49,522 nucleotides of DNA. Origin: Leyella stercorea. Lineage in GTDB: Bacteria > Bacteroidota > Bacteroidia > Bacteroidales > Bacteroidaceae. The translations under genes and the position numbers were made by a program. The notes below the pieces were generated by a model. That model had not been told where the DNA came from, made no database searches, and saw nothing but the letters and a program-made list of their open reading frames with translations. Positions 22,395 through 31,857 of the stretch are shown in pieces. Every line of letters starts with the position of its first letter. Within the stretch, counting starts at the first letter, position 1. Location: contig NZ_JADYUF010000027.1 in NCBI RefSeq assembly GCF_021531655.1, positions 1 to 49,522 of the forward strand, written 5' to 3'.

Positions 22395-22688
22395 ATGGAA
22401 TTACACAGATTATCAGAAAACGAGCAGGCATTTGTCGAGTGCTTCTCACGGTTCGTAAACGGTCAGATGGGGTCAGCCGCCAAGGTAGGCAATGCCCTTG
22501 CAGATGACCATCGCTATCTTATCAACGAAAAGGGCAAGGTGGTGTTTGCCTTCTTGGAACGCCTTGCCAACGACTATCAAAAAGGTCGTTATGACCAGCG
22601 TGACGAGTGGGTGTGCCGATTGGCAGCAGAGGCCATCGAACACCTTGTAGAGAACAGAATGTATTACAGAACACTTAACAACGATTGA
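22395..22688 (+). CDS. hypothetical protein
   Basis: A 97-residue helical protein MELHRLSENEQAFVECFSRFVNGQMGSAAKVGNALADDHRYLINEKGKVVFAFLERLANDYQKG. ATG 22395 is preferred to the in-frame TTG at 22389. No known domain, membrane segment or signal is visible. It is the first gene behind leader C and is followed closely by a DUF2958 gene. Confidence 0.6.
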   Translation: MELHRLSENEQAFVECFSRFVNGQMGSAAKVGNALADDHRYLINEKGKVVFAFLERLANDYQKGRYDQRDEWVCRLAAEAIEHLVENRMYYRTLNND

Positions 22689-22690
22689 CT

Positions 22691-23056
22691 ATGGCAAGCA
22701 GATTGATTACACCCGTATTGGAGGAGATACTGAAATCCTATCCTCTGTATTCACAGGACGGCAAAGGCAAGGATGCCGTTTGTGTGGCAATATTCTTCAT
22801 CGGACACGTCCGTTGGTTCGTACTTGAAGGACAGCCGGAAGGTAACGACACCACGTTGTTCACCATCGTATGCGGTCTGCATGAAACGGAGTATGGCTAT
22901 ACCTCCGTCAATGAAATGGAGAGCGTAAAGGTGGATGGCTCCAAATATGGAGTGGACGAGATATTTCAAGTGGAGCAGTTGGACGGCTTCAAGCCGGTGA
23001 AACTGAAGAGCATTCCAGACGAGGATTTACAAGCATTCCTTCATAATATGGAATGA
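22691..23056 (+). CDS. DUF2958 family protein
   Basis: A 121-residue protein. LITPVLEEILKSYPLYSQDGKGKDAVCVAIFFIGHVRWFVLEGQPEGNDTTLFTIVCGL and YGYTSVNEME match the DUF2958 pattern of small mobile-element proteins: a start of LIT-x4-L, a PLYSQD-like segment and a GY-S/T-x3-E motif. The function is unknown. The second gene of the leader C operon; it overlaps the upstream stop region by a few bases and is followed by a terminator and iteron cluster 3. Confidence 0.75.
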   Translation: MASRLITPVLEEILKSYPLYSQDGKGKDAVCVAIFFIGHVRWFVLEGQPEGNDTTLFTIVCGLHETEYGYTSVNEMESVKVDGSKYGVDEIFQVEQLDGFKPVKLKSIPDEDLQAFLHNME

Positions 23057-23070
23057 CCCCAAATTAAATC

Positions 23071-23098
23071 AGCCGCAGGGACATTACTCCTTGCGGCT
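23071..23098. terminator. terminator between convergent operons
   Basis: AGCCGCA-g-GGA (23071-23081) pairs with TCC-t-TGCGGCT (23088-23098), a GC-rich stem with a short loop and one internal mismatch, 14 bp after the DUF2958 stop. Confidence 0.75.
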
Positions 23099-23107
23099 GA
23101 CTATTGT

Positions 23108-23159
23108 TAGTACCTACTATGAGTAGTAAAGCCTACGATTAGTATATACTACGATACTA
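23108..23159. promoter_or_regulatory. TAGTA/TACTA iteron cluster 3, distant from parA
   Basis: Six pentamers in 52 bp (23108, 23115, 23124, 23140, 23147, 23155), including inverted pairs spaced by 2 bp as in cluster 1. They sit between a terminator and the end of the long transfer operon, 16 kb from parA, where no promoter is needed. This suggests a centromere-like or chromatin-like binding site rather than an operator. Confidence 0.65.
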
Positions 23160-23162
23160 CTC

Positions 23163-25085
23163 TCATCTTCGGAAAGCGGACTTGGCAACGTGCTCCTCTT
23201 GTACCTCTTCCTTCTGGTACTCCTCCATGTCAAGCAGTTGCTCATACGCAGAGCTGATGTTTGCGTCCATAGAATGGTTGTGGCTGAAAGGGAAGGTATG
23301 CTTCACAGAGAGTCCTGCATTGGTCACAGTCCCCACATCCAGGCTATCCTTATCCTTGTTATATTGCAGGTTCAGCAAACCACCATTCGGCATTTGGAAT
23401 ATCGGCATTTTTCGCTGCGCCAATTCCGAAAACTCTTCGGCGGTCATCTCCCTCGCCACAGCCTTCACGTCCTCACTGGCACGTCCTATGCCATAGCGAG
23501 TTATATGGTCACGCACTTCTTGCTCCGTATGCTTCAGGAACACCTCATACGTACCGCCGACACTCCCGTTATAGACCACTGCAAAGTCCTTGTCCTCTAT
23601 TAGCAGGTCATCGCCTCTGTTCTGGCACGGCTTCCTGTAGGTCTGCTCCTCGTCCATGCCGTTCCCGTCATAGTATTCCTTGGCAAGCGTCAGCAGTCCT
23701 TGATAGTCACCTTTCTCCTTTAGCTTATCCAGTTCCGATGTGTCATCCGTTGATTGGAGATAGGCGATGGAGGCATAATAGACGTTTTCTTTCGATTGTG
23801 AAGGCTCTGTCAGGCTTTTGTACTGGGCAAAAGCCTCCTGATAATTGGTGTCAAGGTCTTTGCCGTGGTCGTAAGGAACAGAGAGTTTCACTTCCAGACC
23901 GTTACTCGTCGGCACAGCAATCTTTACAGAGTCCTCCTTCTCATGATGCTGGATATATACAGCAGAACCATTATATGCCAAGACTGCATGGTCGCCGTCA
24001 TCTATGGATAGATAACTTTTCCCTTGCCCGTTTTCCTGCTCAGCCTTTTTCTCCTGGTCTATCTCCATAGCAATCTTGTCGATATGCTGCGTGAGCATTG
24101 AGGTAGCTTTTTTCACATCGAGTAGCGTGGTCTTGATGAACTGCGGCGACTCCTTCAGCGAATCCAGCCAAGACTTCAAATAGGCAGCCGAATCTCCTTT
24201 CAGATGCTTTGTCATGCCATACCGCTGAGCGGTCAGCGCAGCCGTCAGTTCTGCCACCAGTTCCTCGCGTGCATACTCTGCCGAGCCGAAGGTAGCGGGC
24301 TTGATGCGGTCTAACTGTCCCTCCGCACCCGTGGAGTGTCCCATCTCGTGGAAAAGGTTCGAGTAGAAAGACTCCCCATCCTTGAACTGCCTTTTCTCAG
24401 GCATCACAATCTCATTCTTGCTGATGGAGAAATAGGCGGAATCACCGAACATCGGTTTGATGGGACATATCCAACGGTTGTCCGCTATCATCCTATCCAC
24501 GGGTTCAAAGGCAAACTGCTCGTCCTTCTCTACCTTGGGCATCGAGTATTCCTGTTCCAGTTTCTCCCAAAACTCTGGTCTGACCTCCTTCAGGTTGGTC
24601 TGCGCCACATTGAAGACATGGTAAGTCTGAAGCTTTGGATATACATTGTACTTTTCGCGCTCTTCCTGAGAGAGCAGTTTGTAGTCCTCCCACTTGATGT
24701 GTTCCTTTGTTTCCTTATTGACCACCGTAAACGTGGTGAGCATCACGGGGAAAGAATGCTCACCTTTCAGTACTGACACACGGGGCTTCTGTTCCTCGTC
24801 TTTCTTGCCAGTTTTGTTAAACTGCTGTATGCGGTCGAAGGTACAGAAGCGAGGAATCTTGTAACCCTCCTTCTCGCAATGCAGGAGCAACATCATAGCG
24901 TTCATGCCATTATATTCTCGTCCGTTCAGGTTTTTCGGCCATTGCAACGCACCTTCAGTAAACCAGGGCTTTTTCCATCCGTCTTTGCCCGACAGCGACT
25001 GAATACGCTCAATCATCATATCGGCAAACAGGTCGAGTGCCTTGTCTTCGGCACTCGGACCTTCCTTAGCATAAGGCTTTCCCAT
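23163..25085 (-). CDS. ArdC-like antirestriction protein with zincin metallopeptidase domain
   Basis: About 640 residues. The N-terminal domain (WKKPWFTEGALQWPKNLNGREYNGMNAMML) is ArdC-like and binds single-stranded DNA in known members. It is followed by a zincin-like metallopeptidase domain with HEMGH (near residue 250) and the downstream EELVAEL acidic motif. The C-terminal half holds repeat-like beta-rich segments (DFAVVYNGSVGGTYEVFLKH; HAVLAYNGSAVYIQHH). Such polyvalent proteins travel with the transferred strand and protect it in the recipient. ATG 25085 is used; the frame opens at a TTG 6 bp upstream. It is the last gene of the 16-kb operon. Confidence 0.88.
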   Translation of the reverse strand: MGKPYAKEGPSAEDKALDLFADMMIERIQSLSGKDGWKKPWFTEGALQWPKNLNGREYNGMNAMMLLLHCEKEGYKIPRFCTFDRIQQFNKTGKKDEEQKPRVSVLKGEHSFPVMLTTFTVVNKETKEHIKWEDYKLLSQEEREKYNVYPKLQTYHVFNVAQTNLKEVRPEFWEKLEQEYSMPKVEKDEQFAFEPVDRMIADNRWICPIKPMFGDSAYFSISKNEIVMPEKRQFKDGESFYSNLFHEMGHSTGAEGQLDRIKPATFGSAEYAREELVAELTAALTAQRYGMTKHLKGDSAAYLKSWLDSLKESPQFIKTTLLDVKKATSMLTQHIDKIAMEIDQEKKAEQENGQGKSYLSIDDGDHAVLAYNGSAVYIQHHEKEDSVKIAVPTSNGLEVKLSVPYDHGKDLDTNYQEAFAQYKSLTEPSQSKENVYYASIAYLQSTDDTSELDKLKEKGDYQGLLTLAKEYYDGNGMDEEQTYRKPCQNRGDDLLIEDKDFAVVYNGSVGGTYEVFLKHTEQEVRDHITRYGIGRASEDVKAVAREMTAEEFSELAQRKMPIFQMPNGGLLNLQYNKDKDSLDVGTVTNAGLSVKHTFPFSHNHSMDANISSAYEQLLDMEEYQKEEVQEEHVAKSAFRR

Positions 25086-25091
25086 AGTCAA

Positions 25092-25697
25092 TTAACCATT
25101 ATAGGGCTGCGGAACATATTCGCTCATTTCAGACACTCGGCAGGAGAAGTCCAGTTTGTCATTGAAGACACTGACAGACAATGCCCCTTTGATGTTCGCT
25201 TTCACGCCTGGTTGCAGCCATGCCTCGCATTTGCCATCGAATAGGAAGAAACTTACCCAGATGTATTCAAATCCGTCCTGTACTTTCTCTGCGCTGAAAG
25301 CGGAGAACTGGCAGTACGGCACACCATTCTTGTCCGTCTTGTCCTCAATGCTCTTGCCCACCTTGCCGCGGAACTCCATCACGCCCTTGATGCAGTCCTC
25401 TGCCTCGTCAGGCTGGTGGCTGATGCTGCTTGCCGACAGGTTGAAATAAAGGACATCGCCCCATTTTCTTGGTACCAATACACCGGCTACCTCAATGCGT
25501 TCGCCGATGTTGCAGCTGCCCACCTCCGTCAGTGTCCCATCTTTGATGACCGACACCTCGATGGTCTTGTTAATCCCGCTCTTCGCTGGAATGACTACGT
25601 TCATGGCAAAGCTCACGAATGCCTTGCCCTCCTTGTTCGTGCGGCAGGTCGCAGCCTTGCTGACCGTTCCGCACACTGTTACATTACATTTGATCAT
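25092..25697 (-). CDS. OB-fold single-stranded DNA-binding-like protein
   Basis: A 201-residue protein that reads as two OB folds: residues 1-95 (MIKCNVTVCGTVSKAATCRTNKEGKAFVSFAMNVVIP...RIEVAGVLVPRKWGDVLYFNLSASSI) and residues 105-195 (GVMEFRGKVGKSIEDKTDKNGVPYCQFSAF...WVSFFLF...VKANIKGALSVSV). It lacks an acidic SSB tip. It would bind single-stranded DNA during conjugation. Its stop lies 6 bp before the ArdC-like gene. With the SSBs at 2531 and 5721 it is the third OB-fold protein here. Confidence 0.75.
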   Translation of the reverse strand: MIKCNVTVCGTVSKAATCRTNKEGKAFVSFAMNVVIPAKSGINKTIEVSVIKDGTLTEVGSCNIGERIEVAGVLVPRKWGDVLYFNLSASSISHQPDEAEDCIKGVMEFRGKVGKSIEDKTDKNGVPYCQFSAFSAEKVQDGFEYIWVSFFLFDGKCEAWLQPGVKANIKGALSVSVFNDKLDFSCRVSEMSEYVPQPYNG

Positions 25698-25769
25698 TGC
25701 TCGATACTATTTGAATTATACATATCCATCGTCCAAGTGAAATGTCTTAGCAATGACAATAATCTCTTT

Positions 25770-25952
25770 TCAATCATCATATACTAGCGCACGTATCAGT
25801 TCATAGACTATCCACGCTGCTATGATAAGTTGGAAGCCGAGATAGATGATGGCCACGGTCTGACCGAAAAGCCATTGGGTAAGCATGAAGTGTCCTGCCA
25901 CAGCTACCATACCCACCAGCAATGTACACAGATGACTTGCTATCCTTTTCAT
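25770..25952 (-). CDS. 60-residue small membrane protein
   Basis: Two hydrophobic segments (HLCTLLVGMVAVAGHFML and AIIYLGFQLIIAAWIVYELI) with a basic N-terminus. Its start overlaps the stop of the upstream glucosaminidase-M23 gene by ATGA coupling. It resembles the small protein at 42374: both share MxRI, G-x-FML, W-x-G-x-T-x-AI and AxW-x-VYE patterns and both overlap the gene before them. Coupling to a peptidoglycan hydrolase suggests a holin-like or regulatory membrane partner, but this is inference. Confidence 0.65.
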   Translation of the reverse strand: MKRIASHLCTLLVGMVAVAGHFMLTQWLFGQTVAIIYLGFQLIIAAWIVYELIRALVYDD

Positions 25953-27505
25953 TTCCTTTGCAGATTTTGTTGTTGACTCTCAGCCTCCATCCCTTGCTCG
26001 AAGTTCTGCGAAGCCTGCTGTGTCGCCACGATGCCTGTCACCATTCCCGCAATCTTCGTCCGTTTGCTTTCTTCCGACAGATTGGCATTGCCCAAAATGA
26101 GCGACAGGCGGTTCATCTCCGAGGAGGTCAGTTCACGGTCAATCTTCACCGTACCGCTCTCTGCATGAAGCACAGTCTTGCCGTTCTCACCCACAGTAAT
26201 GGTGCATTGCCTCATGCCTGGAACAAGCGAGGTCAAATCTACGAGCCGGTTGGCTGCCATGGCAGAGATAAGTCCTTTTTGTCGTTCCTCATCATTGCTG
26301 TCAATCTGCGCTGCCAACATCATCAGCGACATGAAGGTGGTCATCGCCATGTCGAGTATAGGGTCATTCGTTCCCGAAATGCCCACGCCGCTGTCCTCCG
26401 AGGAAAGGATTTTCTTCATCCAGTCCTCCGACGAAACCTTCTGCTCCTGTGGCGCATTGCTCTTGTATTTTGCCAACAGGTCATTGCCGTTATGCAGGGC
26501 CTGTAGCTTGATGTTGCCTTTCTGTCCGATTTCTGCCAGATAAGCGGCTGGATCCATATCCCTTTTTGAGCCGTCAGCCGATACACTCTTCACTCCGAAA
26601 TGCAGATGCTCGCCAGTGGTTCTGGTGCCGGTATTTCCCGACACCCCCAACTTCTGACTGGCATTAACCACGTCACCTACCTTTACTGCTATGTCAGACA
26701 GATGCAGGTAGGAGCATTGCACCTTGCTGCCATCCTCACGGCTGTATTCCACGGTGACGGATTTCCCTCCTGCCGTGTTCGCATTATGGTTCACCGCCAC
26801 CACCTTGCCGCCGTTCTCCGTGGCCAACACCGCCTCATGGTTCGTCTTGATGTCAATGCCCTTGTGCATCTGCTGCTTGGTGGCATCCATCGGATCCTGG
26901 CGATTGCCGAAAGGCGAGGTGATGAAGAGAAACTCCTCTCGCTCCACAGGAAAGGAATACCCGGCAGACTGCGGTACATGGGCAGCAGGCATTTCTCTAC
27001 GAGGATTATTCTCCACCCCGAACGACCGACCTTCTGCCCGCATCTCAGCCATCACCTCACTGTCATACTTGTCCAGTCCGTTGGCTTCAATGATGCGCTG
27101 CAGACTTGCAGCATAACCGCCGCCCGTGGCATAGCCGGCACGCTCAATGCCCTTCGTCCATCCCTTGTAGTCGTCAGGCGACAGCGTGAAGCACTGCGCA
27201 TAACGCTTGTTCTGCTTCAGGAACTGCGAGTGATGCTCATAACTGTCACCCACGCTTTTGTACTTACAGAATTTCTCGTTGGGCCTATCATCCGTATAGA
27301 CTCCATACTCTCCGCCATTCTTCAACCACGATGCCGTAGCCTTGATGCCAAAGTGGTTGTTGCATTCGCGCGACAGTTGGCTCTGTCCGTTGCTGCTCTC
27401 CAGTATGGCTTGCGCCAAGATGACGGAGGCAGGAATCCCATACATCCGCATCTGTTCTTTGGCTTCCTCCGCATATTGTGCGGCATACGCTGCGTTCTTT
27501 CCCAT
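25949..27505 (-). CDS. bifunctional peptidoglycan hydrolase: glucosaminidase plus M23 peptidase
   Basis: A 518-residue protein. Residues about 5-150 are a FlgJ/glucosaminidase-type domain (SVILAQAILESSNGQSQLSRECNNHFGIKA, with the catalytic-type Glu in AILES). Residues about 190-340 are an M23/LytM domain with intact zinc ligands (MHKGIDIK and GEHLHFGV). The C-terminal part is helical. No Sec signal peptide is seen. It would open the wall for the transfer apparatus, like VirB1-type enzymes. It overlaps the small membrane protein gene downstream by ATGA and follows the 818-residue protein by 4 bp. Confidence 0.88.
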   Translation of the reverse strand: MGKNAAYAAQYAEEAKEQMRMYGIPASVILAQAILESSNGQSQLSRECNNHFGIKATASWLKNGGEYGVYTDDRPNEKFCKYKSVGDSYEHHSQFLKQNKRYAQCFTLSPDDYKGWTKGIERAGYATGGGYAASLQRIIEANGLDKYDSEVMAEMRAEGRSFGVENNPRREMPAAHVPQSAGYSFPVEREEFLFITSPFGNRQDPMDATKQQMHKGIDIKTNHEAVLATENGGKVVAVNHNANTAGGKSVTVEYSREDGSKVQCSYLHLSDIAVKVGDVVNASQKLGVSGNTGTRTTGEHLHFGVKSVSADGSKRDMDPAAYLAEIGQKGNIKLQALHNGNDLLAKYKSNAPQEQKVSSEDWMKKILSSEDSGVGISGTNDPILDMAMTTFMSLMMLAAQIDSNDEERQKGLISAMAANRLVDLTSLVPGMRQCTITVGENGKTVLHAESGTVKIDRELTSSEMNRLSLILGNANLSEESKRTKIAGMVTGIVATQQASQNFEQGMEAESQQQNLQRK

Positions 27506-27509
27506 AAGC

Positions 27510-29966
27510 CTATCTCCTTAGACTGGTGTGTTGTTCTGTTTCTTGACTTTCCTGTGCCATCTGCTTTCCTGTCTCTTTTCCAGGTGACACCATCTCCGTA
27601 ATTCCACGCTTCGATGATGTTGTCTGCTTCGGCATTTCCAACTGGTCACAGATGGCCACCCGTTCACCAGCACGAATGAGCTTCGGCAGATAGGTGTCGA
27701 GGGCATGATATGGGAATCCTGCCATTGCCAACGGCTTGCCTTCATCATCCTTGCGCCCATTGCTCTTTGTCAGCGTAATACCCAATATTTTGGATGCCTT
27801 CACCGCATCATCCTTGTAGGTCTCATAGAAGTCACCGCAGCGAAACAAAAGAATGGCATCAGGATGCTTCTTCTTCAAGTCAAGATATTGTTGGACAAGG
27901 GGAGAGACAGCAGCCTTGACAGCCTTTTCATCCTTCTTTTCTTCTTTCTTTTCCTCTTGTTTCTTCTCTTCCCTTTGTTCAGAGCTTTTATCTTCCTTAA
28001 GTACCACTTCCTTCTGTTCATCATGCTTATCGACAATTGCCGTCTCCGCTTGCTTCACCTCCGTCGCTTCTTCCTGCTTCTCTTGTGTACTTTGCTCGAC
28101 ATTGTTGTCTTTCTGCAATACATCAGCAAACAGCGAGGCGGCAAGGTTCTGCTTGTAGGAATCCCTGTCAGGAGCCACCCACAATCGTTGCCATTGTGAC
28201 GGACTGACACTTCTCGGCTGCAACTTCTTGCCGTCAATAGTGGCTGCACACAGGCATTCGCCCGATTTGGCACGGAATACTGCCACACGCTGGATGCGGT
28301 TCAAATCAACCTCCTGCTCATTACCTCCGAAGATGTCCACCTTCAGGTCGGGTTTCGCCTCTGCCATAGCATAATACTTCTGTGCCAGTTCCTCACGCAC
28401 ACGCTCGATGTTGTCCATCGACTGCTTCAAGGTGGTGAAGAAATGATTGAGGTCTCCTTTGTCGGGATAGACGGCAAAGCCCTCCTTACCTTCGGGCTTG
28501 ATGTACAATGCCCACCGCTCCTTGTCATCCTTTACCAACTGCACATTGTCGAAACCGATGTCACGGCTGTGGGTTACGGCCTCAGAAGCATCCAACGAGG
28601 ATAGGTCTTCGATAGACCAGTTGCGCAGTCTTGATACCGTGATTTTCTTGTCGGCGAAATAACTGTCGTCGGGACGGAAGCCCAAGGCTCCGTCGGGATT
28701 GTAGAAACGCACGTTGTCATAACCCTCTTTCTGCAAGGCATTGGTGAAGCGTTGCTTGTTCATGCCCTTGATCTCGTTGTTCACCTCCAACGATGCACCC
28801 TGTGGCAGCACCACATCGGCGGTCTTGCTGGCATCATCACGCACGATGACCACAGTACGCTGCTCCTCGTTGGGATGCTGCTTGATTTCGTCTGCTACGA
28901 AGTAGTGGTTGGGCAACTGCACCTGTATCTGCGCCGTCTCTCGCTGATGCTGGTCGGTGGCATACTCCACCTTTTCACCCAGTTCGGCTTTCTTCAACAC
29001 CTTCAGCGCACCGTTCACCTCACTCTCGATGGCATCAATCAGACAAGGGTCTTCCTTCAGTTCCCTCGTCCAATAGTCCACCATGCTAAGGCTGTCCTTT
29101 GACAGACGGGCAGGCAGTCCCAGTTCGAGCATCTTCACGCCCGAAGCTATCTCAGTGATGAGTCGTTCCTTCTTCACGGCATCCTCCGACGGGGCTTTGC
29201 CGTTCTTCATGACCATGCCCTCACGTGCCAACCGCTGCTGATGACCGGTGGCAGACACCAACTGACGCATCATCTCCTGTACATAGTCATTGTAGTGCTC
29301 GAAGTCACGCTGCCGTGGCAGGTAGATGACATCCTTCTCGGTGTCGTAGTGCGCCACACCCGTGCCGTCCTGACGTACATTCACGAGGTTGTCCTTCATC
29401 TTCTGAAGGAATCCGTTGACGCACCCATGCAGCTGCTTGTCCTCCTTGTCGCCATAACCTCTATCCTCCACCGTGCCATCCTTCTTCAATGCCGTAGTGT
29501 AGGCTGTTTCGTTAGCCATAGGCAGTAGCGTCTGGTCGATATTGAACAGCACACGGATCTCACGGTTTTTCACTCCCTTGTACTGCTGTTTGTCCTGTTC
29601 CGACAGTTCTGCGTATGCCTCCTTGGTGATGACATCGTCGGGATTGTTGCGGTTGACGTACTTATTCCAATTGTAATACAGGAACGGCACACCTTTCTCA
29701 TGCTCCCTCACGCTCTCACCCCGTGCCTTCGCTTCGGAGAACTGCGTAAACAGATTGCTCTTGCAACCCTTGGCATCGGAGTCAAGGGCAAGGACAAGGG
29801 CATTGAACGGACTGACCGAAAAGCCCTTGGGATAGAGCTTCGGATAGAGTTTGCCGCTTGCATTCAACCAATGTCCCTTGGCATCCACCGCACTCGTCAG
29901 TGCCTCAGTGAGCAGCGACACCTGCTTCTCCGCCGTCCGCTTCTCAAATTCTGATTTCTCTTTCAT
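27510..29966 (-). CDS. polyvalent protein: ArdC-like region fused to MutS domain I
   Basis: An 818-residue protein. The N-terminal 330 residues resemble an ArdC/zincin-like domain, but the expected HExxH position reads [16 protein letters not shown], so metal binding is probably lost. Residues 330-620 contain DUF3945-like and beta-rich segments, followed by a low-complexity Lys/Glu/Gln stretch ([12 protein letters not shown]). Residues about 690-780 ([25 protein letters not shown]...[10 protein letters not shown]...[30 protein letters not shown]) are MutS domain I with the mismatch-sensing F-x-E motif (FYE). It likely acts on transferred DNA in the recipient. Confidence 0.82.
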   Translation of the reverse strand: MKEKSEFEKRTAEKQVSLLTEALTSAVDAKGHWLNASGKLYPKLYPKGFSVSPFNALVLALDSDAKGCKSNLFTQFSEAKARGESVREHEKGVPFLYYNWNKYVNRNNPDDVITKEAYAELSEQDKQQYKGVKNREIRVLFNIDQTLLPMANETAYTTALKKDGTVEDRGYGDKEDKQLHGCVNGFLQKMKDNLVNVRQDGTGVAHYDTEKDVIYLPRQRDFEHYNDYVQEMMRQLVSATGHQQRLAREGMVMKNGKAPSEDAVKKERLITEIASGVKMLELGLPARLSKDSLSMVDYWTRELKEDPCLIDAIESEVNGALKVLKKAELGEKVEYATDQHQRETAQIQVQLPNHYFVADEIKQHPNEEQRTVVIVRDDASKTADVVLPQGASLEVNNEIKGMNKQRFTNALQKEGYDNVRFYNPDGALGFRPDDSYFADKKITVSRLRNWSIEDLSSLDASEAVTHSRDIGFDNVQLVKDDKERWALYIKPEGKEGFAVYPDKGDLNHFFTTLKQSMDNIERVREELAQKYYAMAEAKPDLKVDIFGGNEQEVDLNRIQRVAVFRAKSGECLCAATIDGKKLQPRSVSPSQWQRLWVAPDRDSYKQNLAASLFADVLQKDNNVEQSTQEKQEEATEVKQAETAIVDKHDEQKEVVLKEDKSSEQREEKKQEEKKEEKKDEKAVKAAVSPLVQQYLDLKKKHPDAILLFRCGDFYETYKDDAVKASKILGITLTKSNGRKDDEGKPLAMAGFPYHALDTYLPKLIRAGERVAICDQLEMPKQTTSSKRGITEMVSPGKETGKQMAQESQETEQHTSLRR

Positions 29967-30004
29967 GCTTTTATCTTTTTGTTTATCTCAATCACATTCT
30001 ATAA

Positions 30005-30046
30005 TTGGCTTACCAAGCCACCGTTCCCGACAATTTTGTTGTCGGG
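30005..30046 (-). other. tandem intergenic hairpins inside the transfer operon
   Basis: TGGCTT-acc-AAGCCA (30006-30020) and CCCGACAA (30026-30033) / TTGTCGGG (30039-30046) sit between the 599-residue gene and the 818-residue gene. There is no U tract in the direction of transcription, so RNA processing or stability control is more likely than termination. Confidence 0.55.
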
Positions 30047-30048
30047 CT

Positions 30049-31848
30049 TCACTGTATTCCCCTCGGTCGCACCACGCTCTCCCGTGCCTGCTCTTCGTAC
30101 TGCATTGCTGCCATCTGTCGCATCTGGTCGTTCTTGGCAAGTATGGCGTTAGCCAATGTATTCAGCGGCAATGCCCCCGACTGATGCGCCCCAATCACAC
30201 TGTCAGGCAGTTGAATGGTACAAGGCACATGGTCAATGTTGGCAACGAGACACCGCCCTTGCAGCATCGGGTTGCTGATACGAGGATTGAGTGGTTCATC
30301 AGGATATTGGCGGTACTGAATGCGAGATGCAGCAGGACTAACTGTAGGTGCAATGCCTTCCTGCTGTTTCCTGCCCAGCACCTCATGTCCCGCTTTGTTG
30401 AGCAGATTGGCACCTCCCATACCCATCAACAGCATCTTCAGTATAGGATTCTTCACGAACATTCCAGCCACGATAGAGGCCAAAGGAAGGAGGCTATTGT
30501 CCATATTCAGCGATTTTGTCTTGCCAGTGAACAGTCCCACCAGTACATCGGGCAGCATCGCCAACACATAACCAAGGTTCTTGCCGATGTCTGAAAAGCC
30601 GTTCAGTCCAAAACTCTGCAACAGCCCGTCCCATCCATTTTCGTTTGTTTGTAAGGCTGTTTCCTCCTGCTGGACTACAGATGGTGTTGCCTCTTCAGTC
30701 GATGAATCAGGAGTTTCTTTCGGTTCTGCCTTCTTCTCCTTCTCAGCCTCTGCATCCAGTCTCGCCTTAACCTCCAGATACTCGTCTTCCTGTCCAGGCG
30801 CAACTATCAAGGGCACATCCTTGTACTTGCCTGTACGTTTGGTTGCTTCGTTTCTCTGAGGGTCAAGGAACGTACCTTTGTTCCAAGGAAAAGAGGTCTG
30901 CTCGGTTTGTTTCGTCCAATCCATAAAAGTGATATTGCTCGTGGGAATCTTGTTCTTGAAATGGCTGTTGGTAGCCTTGATATAGCTGTTCTCGTGGTTC
31001 TTGATGACTTTTGCCTGTTTGCGGAATGAGGCGAAGACGTTGGTGCCCGTACCGAAAACTCCCTTGCTGATACACTCCTCGACACAGACCTCTTGGCTGC
31101 TACCTTTCTTGCTTAGGTGCTCCATGCCGACATTCATCACCATATCGATACCGACAAACTTGGCGAAGGTTGCCCATGAGCCAATCCCTCCCATGGCCAC
31201 GACATCGGCACCCGCTCCGGCTGCCCATCCCGCTGCCTTCTCTGTTCGAGAGGGCTTATAGGCTGCCTCTCCTTTGGCTTCTATCTCTGCGGCAAGGGGT
31301 GACTTGTTCAGTTCGTAGGGCAGACCGAACAGACTGCTTTGTGCCGCCTTGCGGATGATATAGTCGGCAGAAGATGTTGGCATACGGTCTTTCACCATTT
31401 TTTCTATCATCAGCTGCTCCATGCGGTGATCGATATAGGCGTATGCCAAATCACAACCGAGTTGTTTAGAGAGTGCATCGTACCGCTCTCGTCCTATCTC
31501 CGTCACCACCGCCTTGCGCCATTCCTCAGCCATCACGGCAAGGTCACGCTGCATATCCTTGTTGCCGACAATAGCCTCCTTGCACATCGCCAGATAGTCT
31601 TCGGTGGTCTTGCTGTTCCACTTGCCTGTAATCTTCAGCGTGGCGTATGGGTCATCACCAGGCATATTGGCAGTGGCCAATGAGCGTAGGATGCCAGCCG
31701 TACTGTTGGAGTAGGCTCGCATCTCGTCTGCCTGTCTGTTGGACAAGTCCCGTTGCACCCTGCCCATCACGGGGGCAAGGTGACACCCGAAGTAGTCGCC
31801 CATCAGACGCTCTATCTCTGCGAATCGCTGACTGTTCTTAACTGCCAT
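30049..31848 (-). CDS. transfer-operon membrane-associated protein
   Basis: A 599-residue protein of unknown family. The N-terminal part is helical and charged (MAVKNSQRFAEIERLMGDYFG). A hydrophobic Gly/Ala-rich region near residues 205-240 (AAGWAAGAGADVVAMGGIGSWATFAKFVGIDMVMNVGM) may touch the membrane. An acidic linker (EKEKKAEPKETPDSS) leads to a second hydrophobic zone (IGKNLGYVLAMLPDVLVGLF, LLPLASIVAGMFVKNPILKMLLMGMGGANLL). The end (RQYPDEPLNPRISNPMLQGRCLVANIDHVPCTIQLP) looks like a conserved tail. A role in conjugation is inferred from the operon only. Confidence 0.65.
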   Translation of the reverse strand: MAVKNSQRFAEIERLMGDYFGCHLAPVMGRVQRDLSNRQADEMRAYSNSTAGILRSLATANMPGDDPYATLKITGKWNSKTTEDYLAMCKEAIVGNKDMQRDLAVMAEEWRKAVVTEIGRERYDALSKQLGCDLAYAYIDHRMEQLMIEKMVKDRMPTSSADYIIRKAAQSSLFGLPYELNKSPLAAEIEAKGEAAYKPSRTEKAAGWAAGAGADVVAMGGIGSWATFAKFVGIDMVMNVGMEHLSKKGSSQEVCVEECISKGVFGTGTNVFASFRKQAKVIKNHENSYIKATNSHFKNKIPTSNITFMDWTKQTEQTSFPWNKGTFLDPQRNEATKRTGKYKDVPLIVAPGQEDEYLEVKARLDAEAEKEKKAEPKETPDSSTEEATPSVVQQEETALQTNENGWDGLLQSFGLNGFSDIGKNLGYVLAMLPDVLVGLFTGKTKSLNMDNSLLPLASIVAGMFVKNPILKMLLMGMGGANLLNKAGHEVLGRKQQEGIAPTVSPAASRIQYRQYPDEPLNPRISNPMLQGRCLVANIDHVPCTIQLPDSVIGAHQSGALPLNTLANAILAKNDQMRQMAAMQYEEQARESVVRPRGIQ

Positions 31849-31857
31849 ATACCTTGT

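Noticed and set aside
26600..27601. A 333-codon plus-strand frame opposite the glucosaminidase-M23 gene
   Set aside because: It is a shadow of a gene with clear domains; its own translation is His/Arg-rich with no family resemblance.
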